The position numbers and the translations under genes are program-made. Shown in pieces: positions 11,709 through 24,124 of a stretch of 64,000 nt of DNA (position 1 is the stretch's first letter; each line of letters opens with the position of its first letter). Below the pieces are notes generated by a model. It had not been told where the DNA came from. It saw nothing but the letters and a program-made list of their open reading frames with translations, and did not search any database. The stretch spans positions 122,763 to 186,762 of the forward strand of contig LNAC01000776.1 of NCBI GenBank assembly GCA_002007465.1. The letters run 5' to 3'. Origin of the DNA: Ailurus styani. Its lineage: Eukaryota > Chordata > Mammalia > Carnivora > Ailuridae.

Positions 11709-12029
11709 ATGATTAACTTCCATTTATAGCAAAATGTATTGGTTTTCCTATTGAAATACAAGTTTCTTGTTAAAATAAATAGATTAAACTAAAAATTTAA
11801 TAAGATAAGTGACATGTGCCTAAAAGGTAAAAATTGCTGGGGTGGTCAGTGGTGGGATGTAGGTGGGGTGGGTGAATGGCAATAGAATGCCTGTGGCCAG
11901 TGTTTGAGAAATGGCGGATGATCAATGTCCTTGGTCTCAACTGGTCAAGTGAAACCATTCGTCTTTGGACTAGAACACAGGGAGACTGAGTGCCTTCTAG
12001 GCCCAAACACCCACATCCTCAAAGAGCAC

Positions 12030-12190
12030 TGTCCACTTAAGAGCCGCGTGACCTTGTACATCAATGCCTCAGTTTGCCAGTCTAGACAAGACCCACCTTA
12101 TGGGGTCCTGGTGAGGACTAAATGACTGATACATGGAAAGCATTTAGAACACTGCCTGACATTAACTGCGTGCTCATTAAGTGTTCTCAG
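12030..12190 (+). repeat. MIR SINE
   Basis: 'gccgcgtgaccttgtac', 'aatgcctcagtttgcc', 'ggtgaggactaaatgac' and 'agcatttagaacactgcctg' follow MIR order in sense. Confidence 0.75.
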
Positions 12191-13015
12191 CTAGCCAATT
12201 TCAATTAGAGCCAAGAGGAAACTCTGACTCCTCCCCCCCCCCAATCTGATGGCTTCTTTGTCGCCTTGTCTTATCTCTCCTCCCCTGCTGCTTTGCCTTC
12301 CCTAGCAGAGAGCTTTGCTAGAAGAATAGCCCCCTCTAAGAGGCAGGCAAAGCCTTCTGGAGCTGAGGGTGGAGGGTATTTGAGTAGCTGTGTTAGAAAT
12401 ATCCCAGCTAGCTTTCAAGTCAGAAACATATTGCCCTTAACCAAGTTTACAAAACCACAGGTTACCTCTTTATGTTTTTGCAAATTGCATCAAATCAAAC
12501 ACTGAAAGCCAAACTCCATGGGGGCCGAATGCCTTTGTTATCAGTTTAGGGAGTAACCCTCGGACATGGACAAGTTTCCATACCCCAACATTTGGAATGC
12601 ATCAGCAGACCAGAATCACAAGAAATGATTTTTTTTAAACCATTATACAAGTAAATTGGGATTTTAAAAATGCATTTTTAACATGTTTTTCTTCAGTTGG
12701 ATCAACCATATGTTAAAGTAAGCTTCACCTATGGCAACAGTTTTCATCTGAGGCTTATTATAGCTTAATAAAAGAGTGTGTGGGTGGTGAGCCAAACCTC
12801 CTGCCGAGCTGCTAGAAAATCGGAACTAAACGGCTTTTGTCTTTTTGCCTCTTGGATGGAAAATGGTTTGATTTTTGCCGGGATTATGGATGGGTGGGGC
12901 CACATCACTATTACTGCGGGATTTAAGCTAGACCTTGTAGGTGTCCGAGGGGAAGACGTCATTTAGGGCGGAACCCAGGAGGTGGGAGAAGAGACTGCCT
13001 GCCTTCCATTCCTCC
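12191..13015. other. Single-copy-looking sequence, possible conserved noncoding DNA
   Basis: No named repeat. From about 12480 to 12960 the sequence has balanced composition and AT-rich motifs such as 'ttattatagcttaataaaa', which is the look of noncoding conserved DNA. I cannot test conservation. Short open frames on both strands at 12765-12966 mirror each other and are probably chance. Confidence 0.3.
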
Positions 13016-13019
13016 AAGC

Positions 13020-13130
13020 TTAGGTTGTTTCATCTGAAAAATTGGGATGATGACACTTACCTTGCGCAATTATCACGGGTCAAATGAAATCTTGCCTCAA
13101 GTTCTTTGCATGATGCTTGGCATGGAGCTA
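13020..13130 (+). repeat. MIR SINE fragment
   Basis: 'gtttcatctgaaaaattggg', 'gatgatgacacttacc', 'gatgcttggcatggagc' match the MIR 3' half. Confidence 0.65.
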
Positions 13131-13234
13131 ATTTGCCTGCCGTCATTGATATAGTCATTTTCCCTCTCTTCTGGAGAATTTGACTTCTTTGGGCATGTTT
13201 GGAATGCCCTCTGGTGTCTGGTCTAATTGCATTT

Positions 13235-13625
13235 AATTTCCACACCAGCCTTCTCTCCGTTTCTTGAACATACCAGCTTGGTGTCTCCACCAAGCTTTCT
13301 ATTCGCTGCGCACCTACCCTGCCTGCCCTTTTCCCTGCCCTTCCCGGGGCAGCTCCTTAGGAAATATCAGGCCTCTCTTTGTCATCTGTACCTCCACTCA
13401 CATGCGCTGTTGTCTCACTGTGTTTCTTTCCCTCACTGTCCTTGCTCCACCCGAAACCATCCTGTTCATTCATTTGTTTCCTTGACTGTTGTCTCTCTTC
13501 CCCATGAGCATGTAGGCTCCAGGAAGGCACTGTCCTCTGCTGTCTTGTCTGAAGTCTGATGGCCTTCTCCTAGCTCAGTGCCTGGCCTATAAGAAGCACT
13601 CCTCAAATATCTGTTGAATTTCAGT
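13235..13625 (+). repeat. L2 LINE 3' end
   Basis: CT-rich L2 body, then 'gtctctcttccccatgagc', 'atgtaggctccaggaagg', 'ctcagtgcctggcctataag' and 'aaatatctgttgaat', the canonical L2 terminus. Confidence 0.72.
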
Positions 13626-13677
13626 GTGCAACTTGGAGTTCACATACAAGGTTTTATAAGTAGTGGGACATGAAGTT

Positions 13678-13882
13678 CTGGTTTTTTTTTTTTTTTTTAA
13701 GATTTTATTTATTTGAGAAAGAGAATGAGAGAGAGAGCATGAGAGGGGAGAGGGTCAGAGGGAGAAGCAGACTCCCTGCTGAGCAGGGAGCCCCATGTGT
13801 TGCGGGACTCGATCCTGAGACTCCAGGATCATGACCTGAGCCCAAGTTAGTCGCTTAACCAACTGAGCCACCCAGGTGGCCA
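13678..13882 (-). mobile_element. SINEC
   Basis: Poly(T) 13682-13698, 'gattttatttatttgag', GA-rich block, 'gaagcagactccctgctgag', 'gatcatgacctgagcc' and head complement 'aactgagccacccaggtgg'. A perfect 12-bp flanking duplication, 'ggacatgaagtt', lies at 13666-13677 and 13883-13894. Confidence 0.93.
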
Positions 13883-13894
13883 GGACATGAAGTT

Positions 13895-15395
13895 TTAAAA
13901 GAAGTCTTATGCTAGAAAGGCTACCATGTTTGACAAGCCTTGTGTTCTGAATTCCAGTTTTACCTCTCCCCGGACTATCTCCTTGATCCAACCTGATATC
14001 AGGAGGAAGGGGTATAGGATAATAACACTAATTGTTACAGGCAAATAGGACCTTTAAAGGCCGTCAGAGGATTTAGTTTTCATGCCACAATATAGGCAGC
14101 CATTTTTCACCTGTGGTAAAATGCAGACATATGGATGGACTGTTACCATCTTTGTCGTCAGTTAGTAGATGTGTCATGAGAACAGTTGGAAGGATCATGG
14201 TGAAAATTTCATGGTGCCTGTATGACGTGGTCATTGAGGGAGGAAGAACAACCTTCTGGGGCATCCAGATAAGTAGATCCAGAGCAGTAGAGCTGTTCTG
14301 TTTCTGGTGTCCTTAGATCCCTTGAAACAGCATTAAAGAAGTAAGCTTTAATAATTTTATTTATTATAATAATATATTACAAATATGTTATTAGTTGCTT
14401 ACTATAGTAAATGCTGTAGAGGAAAAATATGGTTTCTAGTAAGAAAATAATTGTTGCAGCAGACCTACTTTAGATTGGATGATCAGAATAAACGAATGAA
14501 TCCCTTAGAAAAGATGAATTTCTTTTCTTATAAATTGGCGTGAAACAGAGTTACTCTGATGCCTGCACACCAGGTTCCTTTACCCCCCACTGTTGGCACA
14601 AGGCGGAAGGAACACCACTGATTCTTCAAGCACCCAGTTGATTTCTCTCTTGTTCAGGCAAGTGTGTGCTTCATTCCCTCCTTGCTCCAGCAATCCTTCC
14701 CCTTCCTGCAGCCCTCCCCAGCTGGAAGAAAGGAGTGTCATATGGTCCAGAGCGGTACAAGGACCTTGGACCTCCTGGGTGGCCACCTGCTGTGGCATAT
14801 TAATGAAAAACAAAATCCTCTGGGAGGGGAGTGAGGACAGGGGTGGCTTCAGGGCCACGTCCGTCCTTGGCAGAACACTTGCCCAAAGTATTCCAGAAGC
14901 CTCTGGAACAGATCCTTAGTGCAGGAAGGTACATGTTTTGACAAGTGGCCCCTCTTCACCTGTTCACCAACCCAACCAGGGCCTCCTTAGACTTCAGCTG
15001 TGGGAGAGCAACACCTCAAACATACATTCTGGAGATGTCTTCCGAAAGACACAGTGAGCATATTTGTTTATTGATGTTTATTTCTTTAAATCTTTTCCTG
15101 TTTCAAAGATATTGATTTATTCAAGAACTGTGTGCCATCACCTGGATTAAACACTTCACATGGACCTCACCACAGTGCTGAGAGAGGCATGATTTGGGGG
15201 CACAACTCCTTTTTTTAGATGGGGAAATTAAGGCTGTCAGGGATTCTGTTTACTCAGGGTTGTGTCAGTAGGAATCACACAGCCCCTTCTCTTATCCACT
15301 GTGTGCGCTCTCTCTCTCCTCACAAATCTCACATGCTCATCATAAATACTTAGATGATAGGGATAAGAGAAACGAAATTTAAAATTACACCTGTA
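13895..15395. other. Unrecognised sequence
   Basis: No named repeat or exon. Opposing open frames at 14580-14919 (92 and 108 codons) overlap each other and have no recognisable product. About 15100-15290 may be eroded MIR ('cacatggacctcaccac', 'gatggggaaattaaggctg'). Confidence 0.35.
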
Positions 15396-15399
15396 AGTT

Positions 15400-15880
15400 G
15401 TGCATAATGTCTACTACTTTGCCCCTCGTAAATTTATCAACCACTGTTAAATTTTTACTTCTAAACTCTGTCTGGGTGTGTGTATTTCTGTGTATGTGTG
15501 TGTCTGTTTATATAAAATATCCAATGTGTGTGCCTTTATATAAATATGTGATAATATACCACTTCTTAGACAAATAGCAACTTATAGCAAATATAAATAT
15601 AAAATAGCAAATATAATAACTTCCCATATCAATATACATCTACATGTTATTTTAAAAACAGTGTAATATCTGATGCCTCATCAGCACCGTGACTTATTTT
15701 ACCAAATACCTATTACTGGACTCTCCCTGCTCCCTCCCTCCCAGATGACAGTAATAAGCATCCTATGGTCTGGTCTTCCACTATTTCAAACTACTGCTCT
15801 GGATGTTTTTGTACATAAGTCTTTTTGAATTGGTTATTTCTGTAGGATAACTCCTTGAGTGGTATCCAGGCCCTGCCACA
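15400..15880 (-). repeat. Old L1 (L1M type) fragment, antisense
   Basis: 'aacagtgtaatatctgatgc' to 'tattttaccaaatacctatt' resembles the antisense of the conserved ORF2 C-terminal box. 'gtacataagtctttttgaat' and 'tgtaggataactccttgagt' follow in the same order as in the ORF2 complement. A GT-rich microsatellite-like tract lies at about 15472-15530. Confidence 0.6.
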
Positions 15881-16659
15881 AAAGATAATTCAGGATAATG
15901 ATTATACACAACTAGACTTTGAAAAAATATAGTTGTTGTGATTAAATATTTAACCTGCCTCTCTGCTTCCTGGTTAAGTAAATTCTGGTTGACCAGTTGG
16001 CTTGAGGCTTGCAAGGAACAATACAGTTGGGTGGAGAGAGGTTGAAGCTTGGTATTATAGTACAATGTGATGAGTTCAATAATAGAAATATGCTTCATAT
16101 ATATAGGACAGAGGAAAGTTGCACCTTGTCTAGCTCCACCTGAGCATTGGATGGATGGACAGGGCAGAGGATGAGCAGTTTCACCTTACAACATGAGATG
16201 TAGTAGGCGGAATTGCCAGCGATGAAGCCAGAAAAATAGCCAGGAGCAATGTCAGACAGGACTTGATAGGTATTATTGAGAATGTTTGTACCATCCTCTG
16301 GATTTGATACAGACATGATAAGGGAAGACCTTGGAAAGGCCCTAAGAATAGTTGATTTCCATTGTAGAAGACTCCCGCTGCCCAGCGAATGGAGGATGGT
16401 TGGGCTGGAGACAAGGTTGGAGACAGAGAGATGTGTTGGAAGGCGGGTACGGTTTTCTAGGTGAGAGGTCATGGAGGTCTAGATGCACTCGGAAGTCAAG
16501 GAGGGTGGGTGGAGGGGCTGGACTGGAAACTGTGTGGATCAGTGGCCTCCACTTGGATATGGAGCTAAGTTTACAGGAATATCTGGTACCTAGAATTCTA
16601 TCCAAAATTGTGCAAAGATGGAAGATGTTATTAAAAATATTGACAGTGGTAAGCCTTGA

Positions 16660-16912
16660 ATGCTGGGCATGAACAACCTGTAGTGTTTTACCTGTTTGTT
16701 CTGGCTGCAGTTAGCAGATTTTCCAAAGGATCCCCCTATGTGAGTGATCTTATCAGGGTGATGAAAGTCTTCTAAAACTGGATTATAGTGATATACTTGA
16801 TAAACTTACTAAACTTGACAACTTGATAAACTTACTAAAAATCATCAATTTGTATACTTAAAATAGGTGAATTTTGTGACACGTGAACTTACCTCAATGA
16901 ACCTTATGAAGG
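16660..16912 (+). repeat. L1 3' UTR fragment, sense, with internal 26-bp-period duplication
   Basis: 'acctgtttgttctggctgc', 'ggtgatgaaagtcttctaa', 'catcaatttgtatacttaa', 'aataggtgaattttgtgac' and 'cttacctcaatga' follow the 3' end of an L1MA/MB-type element. A 19-bp unit beginning 'acttgataaac' is repeated exactly at 16795-16813 and 16821-16839. Confidence 0.65.
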
Positions 16913-16979
16913 GGAGAGATCCTCATAGTCCAAAGAAGATGAAAGCCACTGAACTATATGGGTTGCATTAAGATGTGTT

Positions 16980-17512
16980 GGTTAATTCATTGTGTCAACT
17001 TGACTAGGCTTCGGTGCCCAGTTGTTTTCTTAAAGACTAGTTTAGATGTTGCGGTGAAGGATTTTTTTAAAGATGTGGTTGATGTTTACACTCAGTGGAC
17101 TTTAAGTAAAGCAGGTTGCCCTCTGTAAAGTGGGTGGGCCTTTTCTAGTCAACTGAAGGTCTTAAGAGAAAAGCCTGGGGTGCCCCAGGAAAGAAGGAAT
17201 TCTGCCTCCAGACTTCAGCAGAGAAACCCTGCATGCATATCCAGACTGCTGGCCTGCTCTATGGATTTCAGACTCCAGACCGCAGTAGTATTGACTCGCC
17301 TGAATTTCTGGCCTTCTGGGCTGCCCTGTGAATTTCAGATTTGCCAGCCGCTACAATCGTGTGAGCCAGTTCCTTAAAATACCTCTCTCTTTCCTTCTCT
17401 CTCTCTCCATATATATATGCGTGTACACACACACACACACATACACACACACGTAATATATATATATCCTGCTGGTCCTGTTTCTCTGAACAACCCTGAC
17501 TGGCACAAGAGG
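16980..17512 (+). repeat. Ancient interspersed repeat ending in a microsatellite; family not named
   Basis: It starts 'ggttaattcattgtgtcaac' and ends 'ctctgaacaaccctgactgg'. Between them are 'agatgttgcggtgaagg', 'gtgggtgggccttttc' and 'cgtgtgagccagttccttaa'. I know this layout as a common old mammalian repeat but am not certain of its name. An inverse-oriented relative lies at 55585-56035. Confidence 0.7.
17382..17468 (+). repeat. Composite (CT)n-(TA)n-(AC)n-(TA)n microsatellite
   Basis: Runs of CT, then 'ccatatatatatgcgtg', then about 26 bases of AC with one T interruption, then 'gtaatatatatatatcc'. It sits near the 3' end of the surrounding ancient repeat, where such tracts are normal. Confidence 0.9.
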
Positions 17513-20040
17513 AAAATTGAAATATTTTAGTTGCTTTGATTTTTTTAAGTCCTTGTCACTCTGAGAAGGATATTCTGGCCCGTTGTTCATATTCTGGCCT
17601 GGCGCGCCCTGGGCTGGGCATTCTGGGGCAAGTTAGGAGCCCTGAGGGTCCTAGGTCTGTTCCATGCCAAGTTAGATGTTAGCTCCGGTGCACTGTGGGT
17701 GGATGGGCAGGCCATGTAGCCTGGCTTGTGACAGTGGTCTGAGAAAGGCAGGTGGGACACAGCCAGCCCACTGGCTGCGCCTTTTATAGCAAAGAACCCA
17801 AATGAGTCACAGGGAACGTGGCCCCTGTGTGACTGTGGCTCTCAGAAACCCAGCTACCCTCCCTGAGTCTTTAGTCTGAGCGTGTGTTTTGAAAGAAGGC
17901 ACACCAATGTGATCAGCTACAGCTCTGAGTTTTATTGAAGGTTGGCCAGAAACAACACGAGAATGGCAGCCAGTCTCCAGCTTTGGGTTCTCATCCCTCT
18001 GTATGTCATGACTCAGTTTGGGTCCCTCTCATAGCTTCACACTAAGGGAGCTAATGGCTCCTTTCTCCTGTTTCCATTTTTGCTGTGGCAGGGATGGCAG
18101 GAGAAGAATCTAGGCAGACATTTCTGAGGAAAACTTAAAAGAGTGGAGACTTCTCACACAGAATGAACTGGGATTTTGGTTCACATTGGATGTCAATGAT
18201 CTAGTTTTTATTGAATATCTACCGTGTGCCAGGAATTGTGTTGGGTTTGGGGGCTACTGTTGGCCCATGCTCTTAAGGTGCTTGCAGTCTTGCAACCTCA
18301 AGGAACAAAGGAAAAGAAACATATCCTCAGAGTGAAAACTGATACTGTGCTCTATTCTAAAATAAGGAAAGGACGAAGACTGTTGACTACTTACCTTATT
18401 CCCTTATCTATAAAGTCCTTCTCCTCTCAGACCTGTGGGAAGGAATAGATGAAATAATGTGTGCTGAGCACTAAGGGTCGTGTCATGTTTTAACGGTCCA
18501 AGAAATGCTCCCTGATCTTAGTGAAATTATATTCCAGAGAGGGAGCTAGACCTAAATAAACCTGGGTGAGAGTGTGTGTATGTGTCTGTCTCCAGATACC
18601 AGTGCGTTGAAGAGAGAGGTTGTCATCAAAGAAAGACATTTTGAAAATTTTTTAGGTAATATTTAAAAATCCATCCTTTTCTCAGACATCACAGAGGGAT
18701 ACTTGAAGACGTTCCTTTTTTTAAAAAAAAATTATTTCCCCCCATCCATCCACACACACTGTTGGTTCCCCTCCATCTTGTCACCCAGACTTACCCAGAA
18801 ATTCCTCAGAAAACACTCTCCCCCAACCCTTCTCCTCACATATCTCCAATTTCACCTTCTCCACTCCCACTTTCTCTCAATTCAGCTTCGCAGAAGCCTA
18901 ATCTAGTGCCCTAGTGAACGCAAACCCTCCTCGACCGTCAGACCACAGACCACAGATGGGGTGCAGATTGGGTATAAGGTGGTGATAGAGAAAGCGGATT
19001 GGCAAAGCCAGAACTTGTGCCAGTAATTGGAGGGGAAGCCTGGAAACATTTGTCCATCAGTATTTGTCTCATCACATGGTCACCTCTACCTAACATTATG
19101 GCCTTTCTCTAGGAACCCACACTAGGGGCCACCATCTCTGCCTGGAAAAGTCCCAGGAAACTTTGCACAGGAGGTCTCTGAGTTGGGCCCAAAAGGAGGA
19201 GTACAAGGGCCCTGGGGTGGCAGCATGAGGCAGCGTGCTGTGAATCAGGTAAAAGAAAGATATTCTCTGGGCTTGGAATGTCAGAGATGTAGGAGGAAGA
19301 AGGTTTAGAAGGTAGATAAGGCTGGACAGGTTCTGTGAGGACTTTGCATGGTATGAGTGAGCTCTACACAGCTAATGGCCATCCCCTTGGTGAAGATGCC
19401 TCCTTACTCTTGCAGTTGGTTTGCAGATGGTCCCTCCCATGACCACAAGGCAGATGGGTGAGGTCATTGTGGGCTGACCTTGGGCAGCTATCTTCAGCCC
19501 CCGAAAAACTGCAGATTGGCAACATCTTCTTTGTTCACAAAGGGGAATGTTCAGTGTTTCTTTCCCTGGTGTCTCCATCAGATCACTTGGGTTTGCAAAG
19601 TGACAGAAACCTAACTTAAGGAGACTGAACATTCTCCTTCTTCTCCATTCTCCTTCATTCTTCTTTGGCAGAAGGCAAAAACATTGACACAAGTAACTAA
19701 GCAGTCAGTTGGGAGGAGAGTATATAACCCTGGCTTTAGGCTTAGGCACTGGTGGTGTTTTTATTTCTGTCTGTCTATCTCCCTTTGTGTACTCTGTGTC
19801 CAGACAGTCCCTCTTTAGATGGTGGCAAAAGGGCTCGGGCAGCCCTAGGCTGACATCCTGTTACCACAGTGCCCCTGGGAAAGGGAACTTTCTCTTCCGG
19901 TTACTCCTACGGAAGTTGCCATATTGGCTGTTCTCGGACACGTCCCATCCCGGAGCTCCGGCTGGGAGGATAAACTGTGCTGATCGATCGGCCAGTCCTG
20001 GTTCATTTGTACTGGGGTGGGAGCAGCCCCACTGGAGTAC
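17513..20040. other. Mostly unrecognised sequence
   Basis: No gene supported. About 18195-18300 resembles an eroded L2/MIR-class repeat ('tttattgaatatctaccgtg', 'tgccaggaattgtgttggg'). The 117-codon frame at 19709-20062 and the 106-codon frame at 19372-19692 contain no domain I recognise. A 'ggcgcgcc' octamer lies at 17600-17607. Confidence 0.35.
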
Positions 20041-20769
20041 TGGAGTGTGCTCAGAAGTGTGAACTGAGAATGAGGTGCCATGAATCAGAAGTAGGAAATG
20101 GATCTCGAGGAGACTAACACAGCAGATGCCTACAACACTCAGTTTCCTTTCCACCTTAGATCCAGGAAGTACTGAGAAAGATGACCGATGCAGAGGTAAT
20201 GGACATAGCCATTGTTAGGGCTTTTTATGGAGGGAAGGGGTGGAACGACTTCAGGGAATATATGTACAGCAGAAAAAAAGATTTGAAACGAAGCCCAGCT
20301 TCTTATGGGTTTTTTAGTATCTTGTTTGCTGAGGCGAATTAAGCAAGAAGAGAACTTGATTGCATCTGATTGCTTGTAAAAGTGTTCAAAAGACATTTTA
20401 TCACGCTGTTTAGATGGGTGAATGGCTAGGAGGTGAGTACCACCCTCCAAAGTAATCAACAGAATGTGAAGGCCTTCCTTCATATTGCATTTATTTATGA
20501 TGTTGAAAGTGCAGCCTGCGTTCATTGCTTGAACTTGGGAGGAGTTGTGTTAACTCAGGACAGATGGTGTTTCATACTGACCACACATGAAGACTGGTGG
20601 CCCCAGGCTCCAAGTTCAGGCAGAAGGCAAGACAGATTTGCTTCCATATGGGATGAGTATCATTCGATGCTAGGATGCTGCGGTTTGGGAGTGAAACTGC
20701 AGAATTATCTTGAGTAGGTGTGTATTACTGTTAATCTCGCTAATTTCAATAGCCATTTTATTGGTATTA

Positions 20770-20900
20770 AAGCAGGCCTTTTCAGTTTACCTAATGCTTT
20801 CAGGCGCATCTCTTGTCTTTATCCTCATAATAATCATATGCAATGAAGTTTGTTTATCTCCATTTTTTGCAGATGACAAGCATCTGACTCATTATCACAA
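20770..20900 (-). repeat. Possible MIR-class fragment
   Basis: 'ctaatgctttcaggcgcatc', 'tttatcctcataataatc' and 'tatctccattttttgcagat' loosely follow the antisense MIR order. Weak match. Confidence 0.4.
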
Positions 20901-21194
20901 AGCTTTGTTGTATTGCTGGCATTTGAGCATGCAATACGTAACTTTGACTGCAAATCCAGGGCTGTTTTGATGGGTCCATCATGACTTGTCCAGCAGTCCT
21001 CCTCGCTTATGAAAGGGCTGGATTTCATTATATGCCCATCAGTGCAGGCATCAGAATGAACCTGTCCTCTACCCAGTAATCTTCATCAGCATCCTTTGCC
21101 CTATTCTTTCATCTCCAAAGTATTCGGCCATGATAGATAGCCCATTGGGGGAGGGAAGATGATGTTAACACTTCTGTGAATAATTATTTTTAAA

Positions 21195-22215
21195 CAGCTG
21201 AACTGGTCTTTAAAAACTTGTTATTTTGAAATATTTTAGAAGCACAGAGTTGCAAAATGAATGCAGAGAGTTCCTGTACACCTTTCTTGTAGGTTCTCCT
21301 AAGGTTCCTGTCTTCCAGAATCATCACACAATCATGAGAGCCAGGAAATTGACACCTGGACTAAACTATGGACCTTATTTAAAAGTCAGGAGCTTTCCTC
21401 CTGATGTCCTTTTTTCCTGGTCCTGGATCTTCTGCAGAACCTCACATTACACTTAGTTGTCATGTGTCTTTGTAATTTTCTGCTCTAGCCTATGACCCTT
21501 GCTTGGTCTTTGTCCTCATGACTTTGACACATTGGAATAGAACTGGTAATTTATTTTGTAGAGCGTCCTTCTATTTGGATTTGTCTGATATGTTTGCATG
21601 ATCAGATTGAAGTATGCCTTTTTGACAAGAAGACCACAGAAAGGATGCTGTATTCATCTCAGTGCATTGTATCAGGAGCTACATGACCTCAATGTGTCTT
21701 GGTGTCAGAAATGCTGATCTTTTTTTCTAAGATTTTATTTATTTATTTTAGTGGGGGGGAGCAGCAGAGGGGTAAGAACAGAGGAGGAGGGAGAAGGAGA
21801 GATAAAGATTCTCAAGCAGACTCCCTGCTGAGTGTGGAGCCCAATGTAGGGCTCAGTCTCAGGACTCTGAGATCATGACCTGAATTGAAACCAAGAGTCA
21901 GATGCTTGACCGACTGAGCCACTCAGGTGCTGCAGAAATTCCAATCTTGACACCTTGTTTAAGGTACTGTTGGCAAGGTTTCTCTTGTATCAAGCTACTA
22001 TTTTTCCCTTTGTAATCAATATGTATCTTATGGGGAAATATTTTTGAGATTTACAAATATCCTGTTTCTCAGCATCCTTTTGCCCACCATTTTTGCCTTC
22101 ATTGATTATTTTTGTTAGCAACATTTACTGTGACATTTGCCTAATGACCTTGACTAAAATTGAATAAATTTCTCCTTAGTGCTCTTACTCAGACATCACA
22201 TCATGTTATGACATG
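21195..22215 (-). repeat. Old L1 (L1M type) 3' UTR, antisense, split by a SINEC
   Basis: Ordered blocks of an old L1 3' UTR complement: 'gcagagagttcctgtacacc', 'aggaaattgacacctgg', 'ttacacttagttgtcatgtg', 'ggatttgtctgatatgtttg', 'atcaggagctacatgacc'. After the SINEC at 21721-21932 come 'ttttccctttgtaatcaat' and 'caaatatcctgtttctc'. Related sequence occupies 58290-59160. Confidence 0.75.
21721..21932 (-). mobile_element. SINEC nested in old L1
   Basis: Poly(T) start, 'aagattttatttatttat', G-run, GA-rich block, 'caagcagactccctgctgag', 'gatcatgacctgaattg' and head complement 'gactgagccactcaggtgc'. Imperfect flanks 'cagaaatgctgatct' (21706-21720) and 'cagaaattccaatct' (21933-21947) match at most positions, which indicates a moderately old insertion. 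Confidence 0.9.
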
Positions 22216-22640
22216 CCACAGTAGTAGTATATATTTTTATGTTTTCTTTTCCTGTGTCTCTTCATATTCATGCATATTTTTAACCACTTAATAGTTCATG
22301 GGCAACTTTTAAAATATTTTTTTTAAAAAGGAAACACAAGACTTGTTTTTGGAAGCCTATCATTGACTTAAAGAATTGACAGAAGGCTGGAGAATTGAGC
22401 TTGGAACTCCAAGGTCATGCAGAAGAACCCCTGGAAAAGATAACATTCTGCTTTCTATTGCCCACAGGAGTTAAAATCCAACCTTGTCCATTCCACTTGA
22501 TGCATGTAGCAGGCATTTCTGCCTGTTTCCAGTGTTCCCAGTTATCAGTCTTTAATACCTGTATGCAATCCCATATACTAGTTAGGTGTTTAGGTTGTTC
22601 CAAGTTTCATAGGGAATGCATTCATAAATATCTTCACGCC

Positions 22641-22816
22641 CAGGGTTTCTGAAACTTGGCTGCACACCGGAATAACCTATGGAGTTTTAAGAAATGTGGA
22701 TGCCTGGATTCTACCCCCAGAGATTCTGATATAACAGTTGTAGCTGTGGCCTGGGCATGAGGATTTTTAAAAGGTCTCCAAAGATTCTGCTGTGTGGCAA
22801 ATGTTGAGAACCGTTG
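22641..22816 (+). repeat. MER5A-like hAT nonautonomous DNA transposon
   Basis: The ends are 'cagggtttctgaaacttggc' and '...tgttgagaaccgttgg', the eroded inverted ends of MER5A. Inside are 'gaataacctatggagtttt' and 'cccagagattctgatataac'. The length of about 176 bp is close to the family's roughly 190 bp. The element has near-palindromic ends, so strand is nominal. Confidence 0.8.
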
Positions 22817-23046
22817 GTATAGAAGCTTCTTTACCTGTATGGCATAGGTTTTCTTGTATATGAATAATGCATGTATTCACTAGTTCCTATTGACTGCAGA
22901 AACTTCTGCTGTTTTCTCTTACTGGACATAACACAAACATTCACACCCAGAGGCATTGACCTATGATGGTGGCTTAAGATTGCTTTATGATATTCCATTT
23001 CCTGCCTATACAAATAGGACAAGGTGTATGACTTTCTGTAACTTCA

Positions 23047-23287
23047 GGTTTTTTTAAGATTTATTATTTATATATGTACACACGCACGCACACACACACA
23101 CACACATATGGGGGGGCATGCATGTTCAGGGAAGAAGGGCAGAGGGAGAGGGAAATACAGAATCTCAAGCAGACTCCCTGCTGAGCACAGAACCCAATGC
23201 AGGACTCAGTCTCATGACCCTGAGATCATGAGCTGAGCTGAAATCAGGAGTTGGGCACTTAACCACCTGAGTTACCCAAGCACCCCT
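23047..23287 (-). mobile_element. SINEC with expanded CA tract in its tail
   Basis: 'tttttttaagatttattat', then a '(ca)n' tract at about 23078-23106 with a G-run after it, 'gggcagagggagaggg', 'caagcagactccctgctgag', 'gatcatgagctgagctg' and head complement 'cctgagttacccaagcaccc'. Divergent, so old. Confidence 0.88.
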
Positions 23288-23888
23288 ACCTTTGTTTTTT
23301 TCATCTAGGAAATGGAAAAATATCATGTCTCCTTCCTAGGGTCATGGGGATTATTTAAAAACTGAAATTCAGATTCTTTATGCACAGCTGTTTGGTGCGA
23401 CCATTTTAGCAAACAGTTTGGCAATATCTGATAAAAAGGAAGATGTACATTCCCTGCTCTGAAAAGAGCGTCAGGCATATGACAGTGGTTAAATTCTTGA
23501 ATGAAGAGATAAAAAAATCACAATGATGTTTTTCTAGGGCTGGGCTTAAGAAGTCATGGAACCATGATGATGGTTCTCTAAGATTGGGTTTGATAGAAAG
23601 CATGGAATGGTGTCAATCTTTTCTCTCTGGGAGCTGGTCACCTTTGCTATAGCCTTCTTAGTGATTGGTAAGTTTCCTTGCCAGTTTTTTGGTTTGTCTT
23701 CCCTCTTATTTAATTTGAAATGTGTTTTTTGACTTTGTTTTACATAGCCAATGTCATAGTGTTGAATTACCTGCATGACATCCTAAGCGTTTGCTCATCT
23801 ATGTCAGATTCCCAAATGAAAATGAGAATGAATTCACAGAGTGAGTGTTGGTAAATTAGAATGGAGACATTCTAACATTGTATACTTT

Positions 23889-24081
23889 TTATTTTATTTA
23901 AAGATTTTATTTACTTTAGAGAGACAGCACGAGCAGGGAGAGGAGCAGATGGAGAGAATCTGCAGCAGATTCTGCACTGAATGTAGAGCCCGATGTGGGA
24001 CTTGATCTCTCAACCCTGAGATCATGACCTGAGCCAAAATCAAGAGTGGGACACCCAACTGACTGAGCCACTCATGTAACC
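23889..24081 (-). mobile_element. SINEC, older subfamily
   Basis: 'tttaaagattttatttac', 'gagacagcacgagcaggg', a degenerate middle, 'gatcatgacctgagcc' and head complement 'actgactgagccactcatg'. The flanks hold only a weak repeat ('cattgtatac' and 'gattgatacc'). Confidence 0.88.
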
Positions 24082-24124
24082 TGATTGATACCATTTAAAT
24101 TCTGAAGCTTTTCATTAATTAGAA

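Noticed and set aside
16776..16840. Spaced repeats suggestive of a repeat array
   Set aside because: Only two copies in an L1 3' UTR; a CRISPR array is not expected in mammalian DNA and the structure does not fit one.
17600..17607. 'ggcgcgcc' octamer as a promoter mark
   Set aside because: An isolated rare-cutter-type site with no CpG cluster around it.
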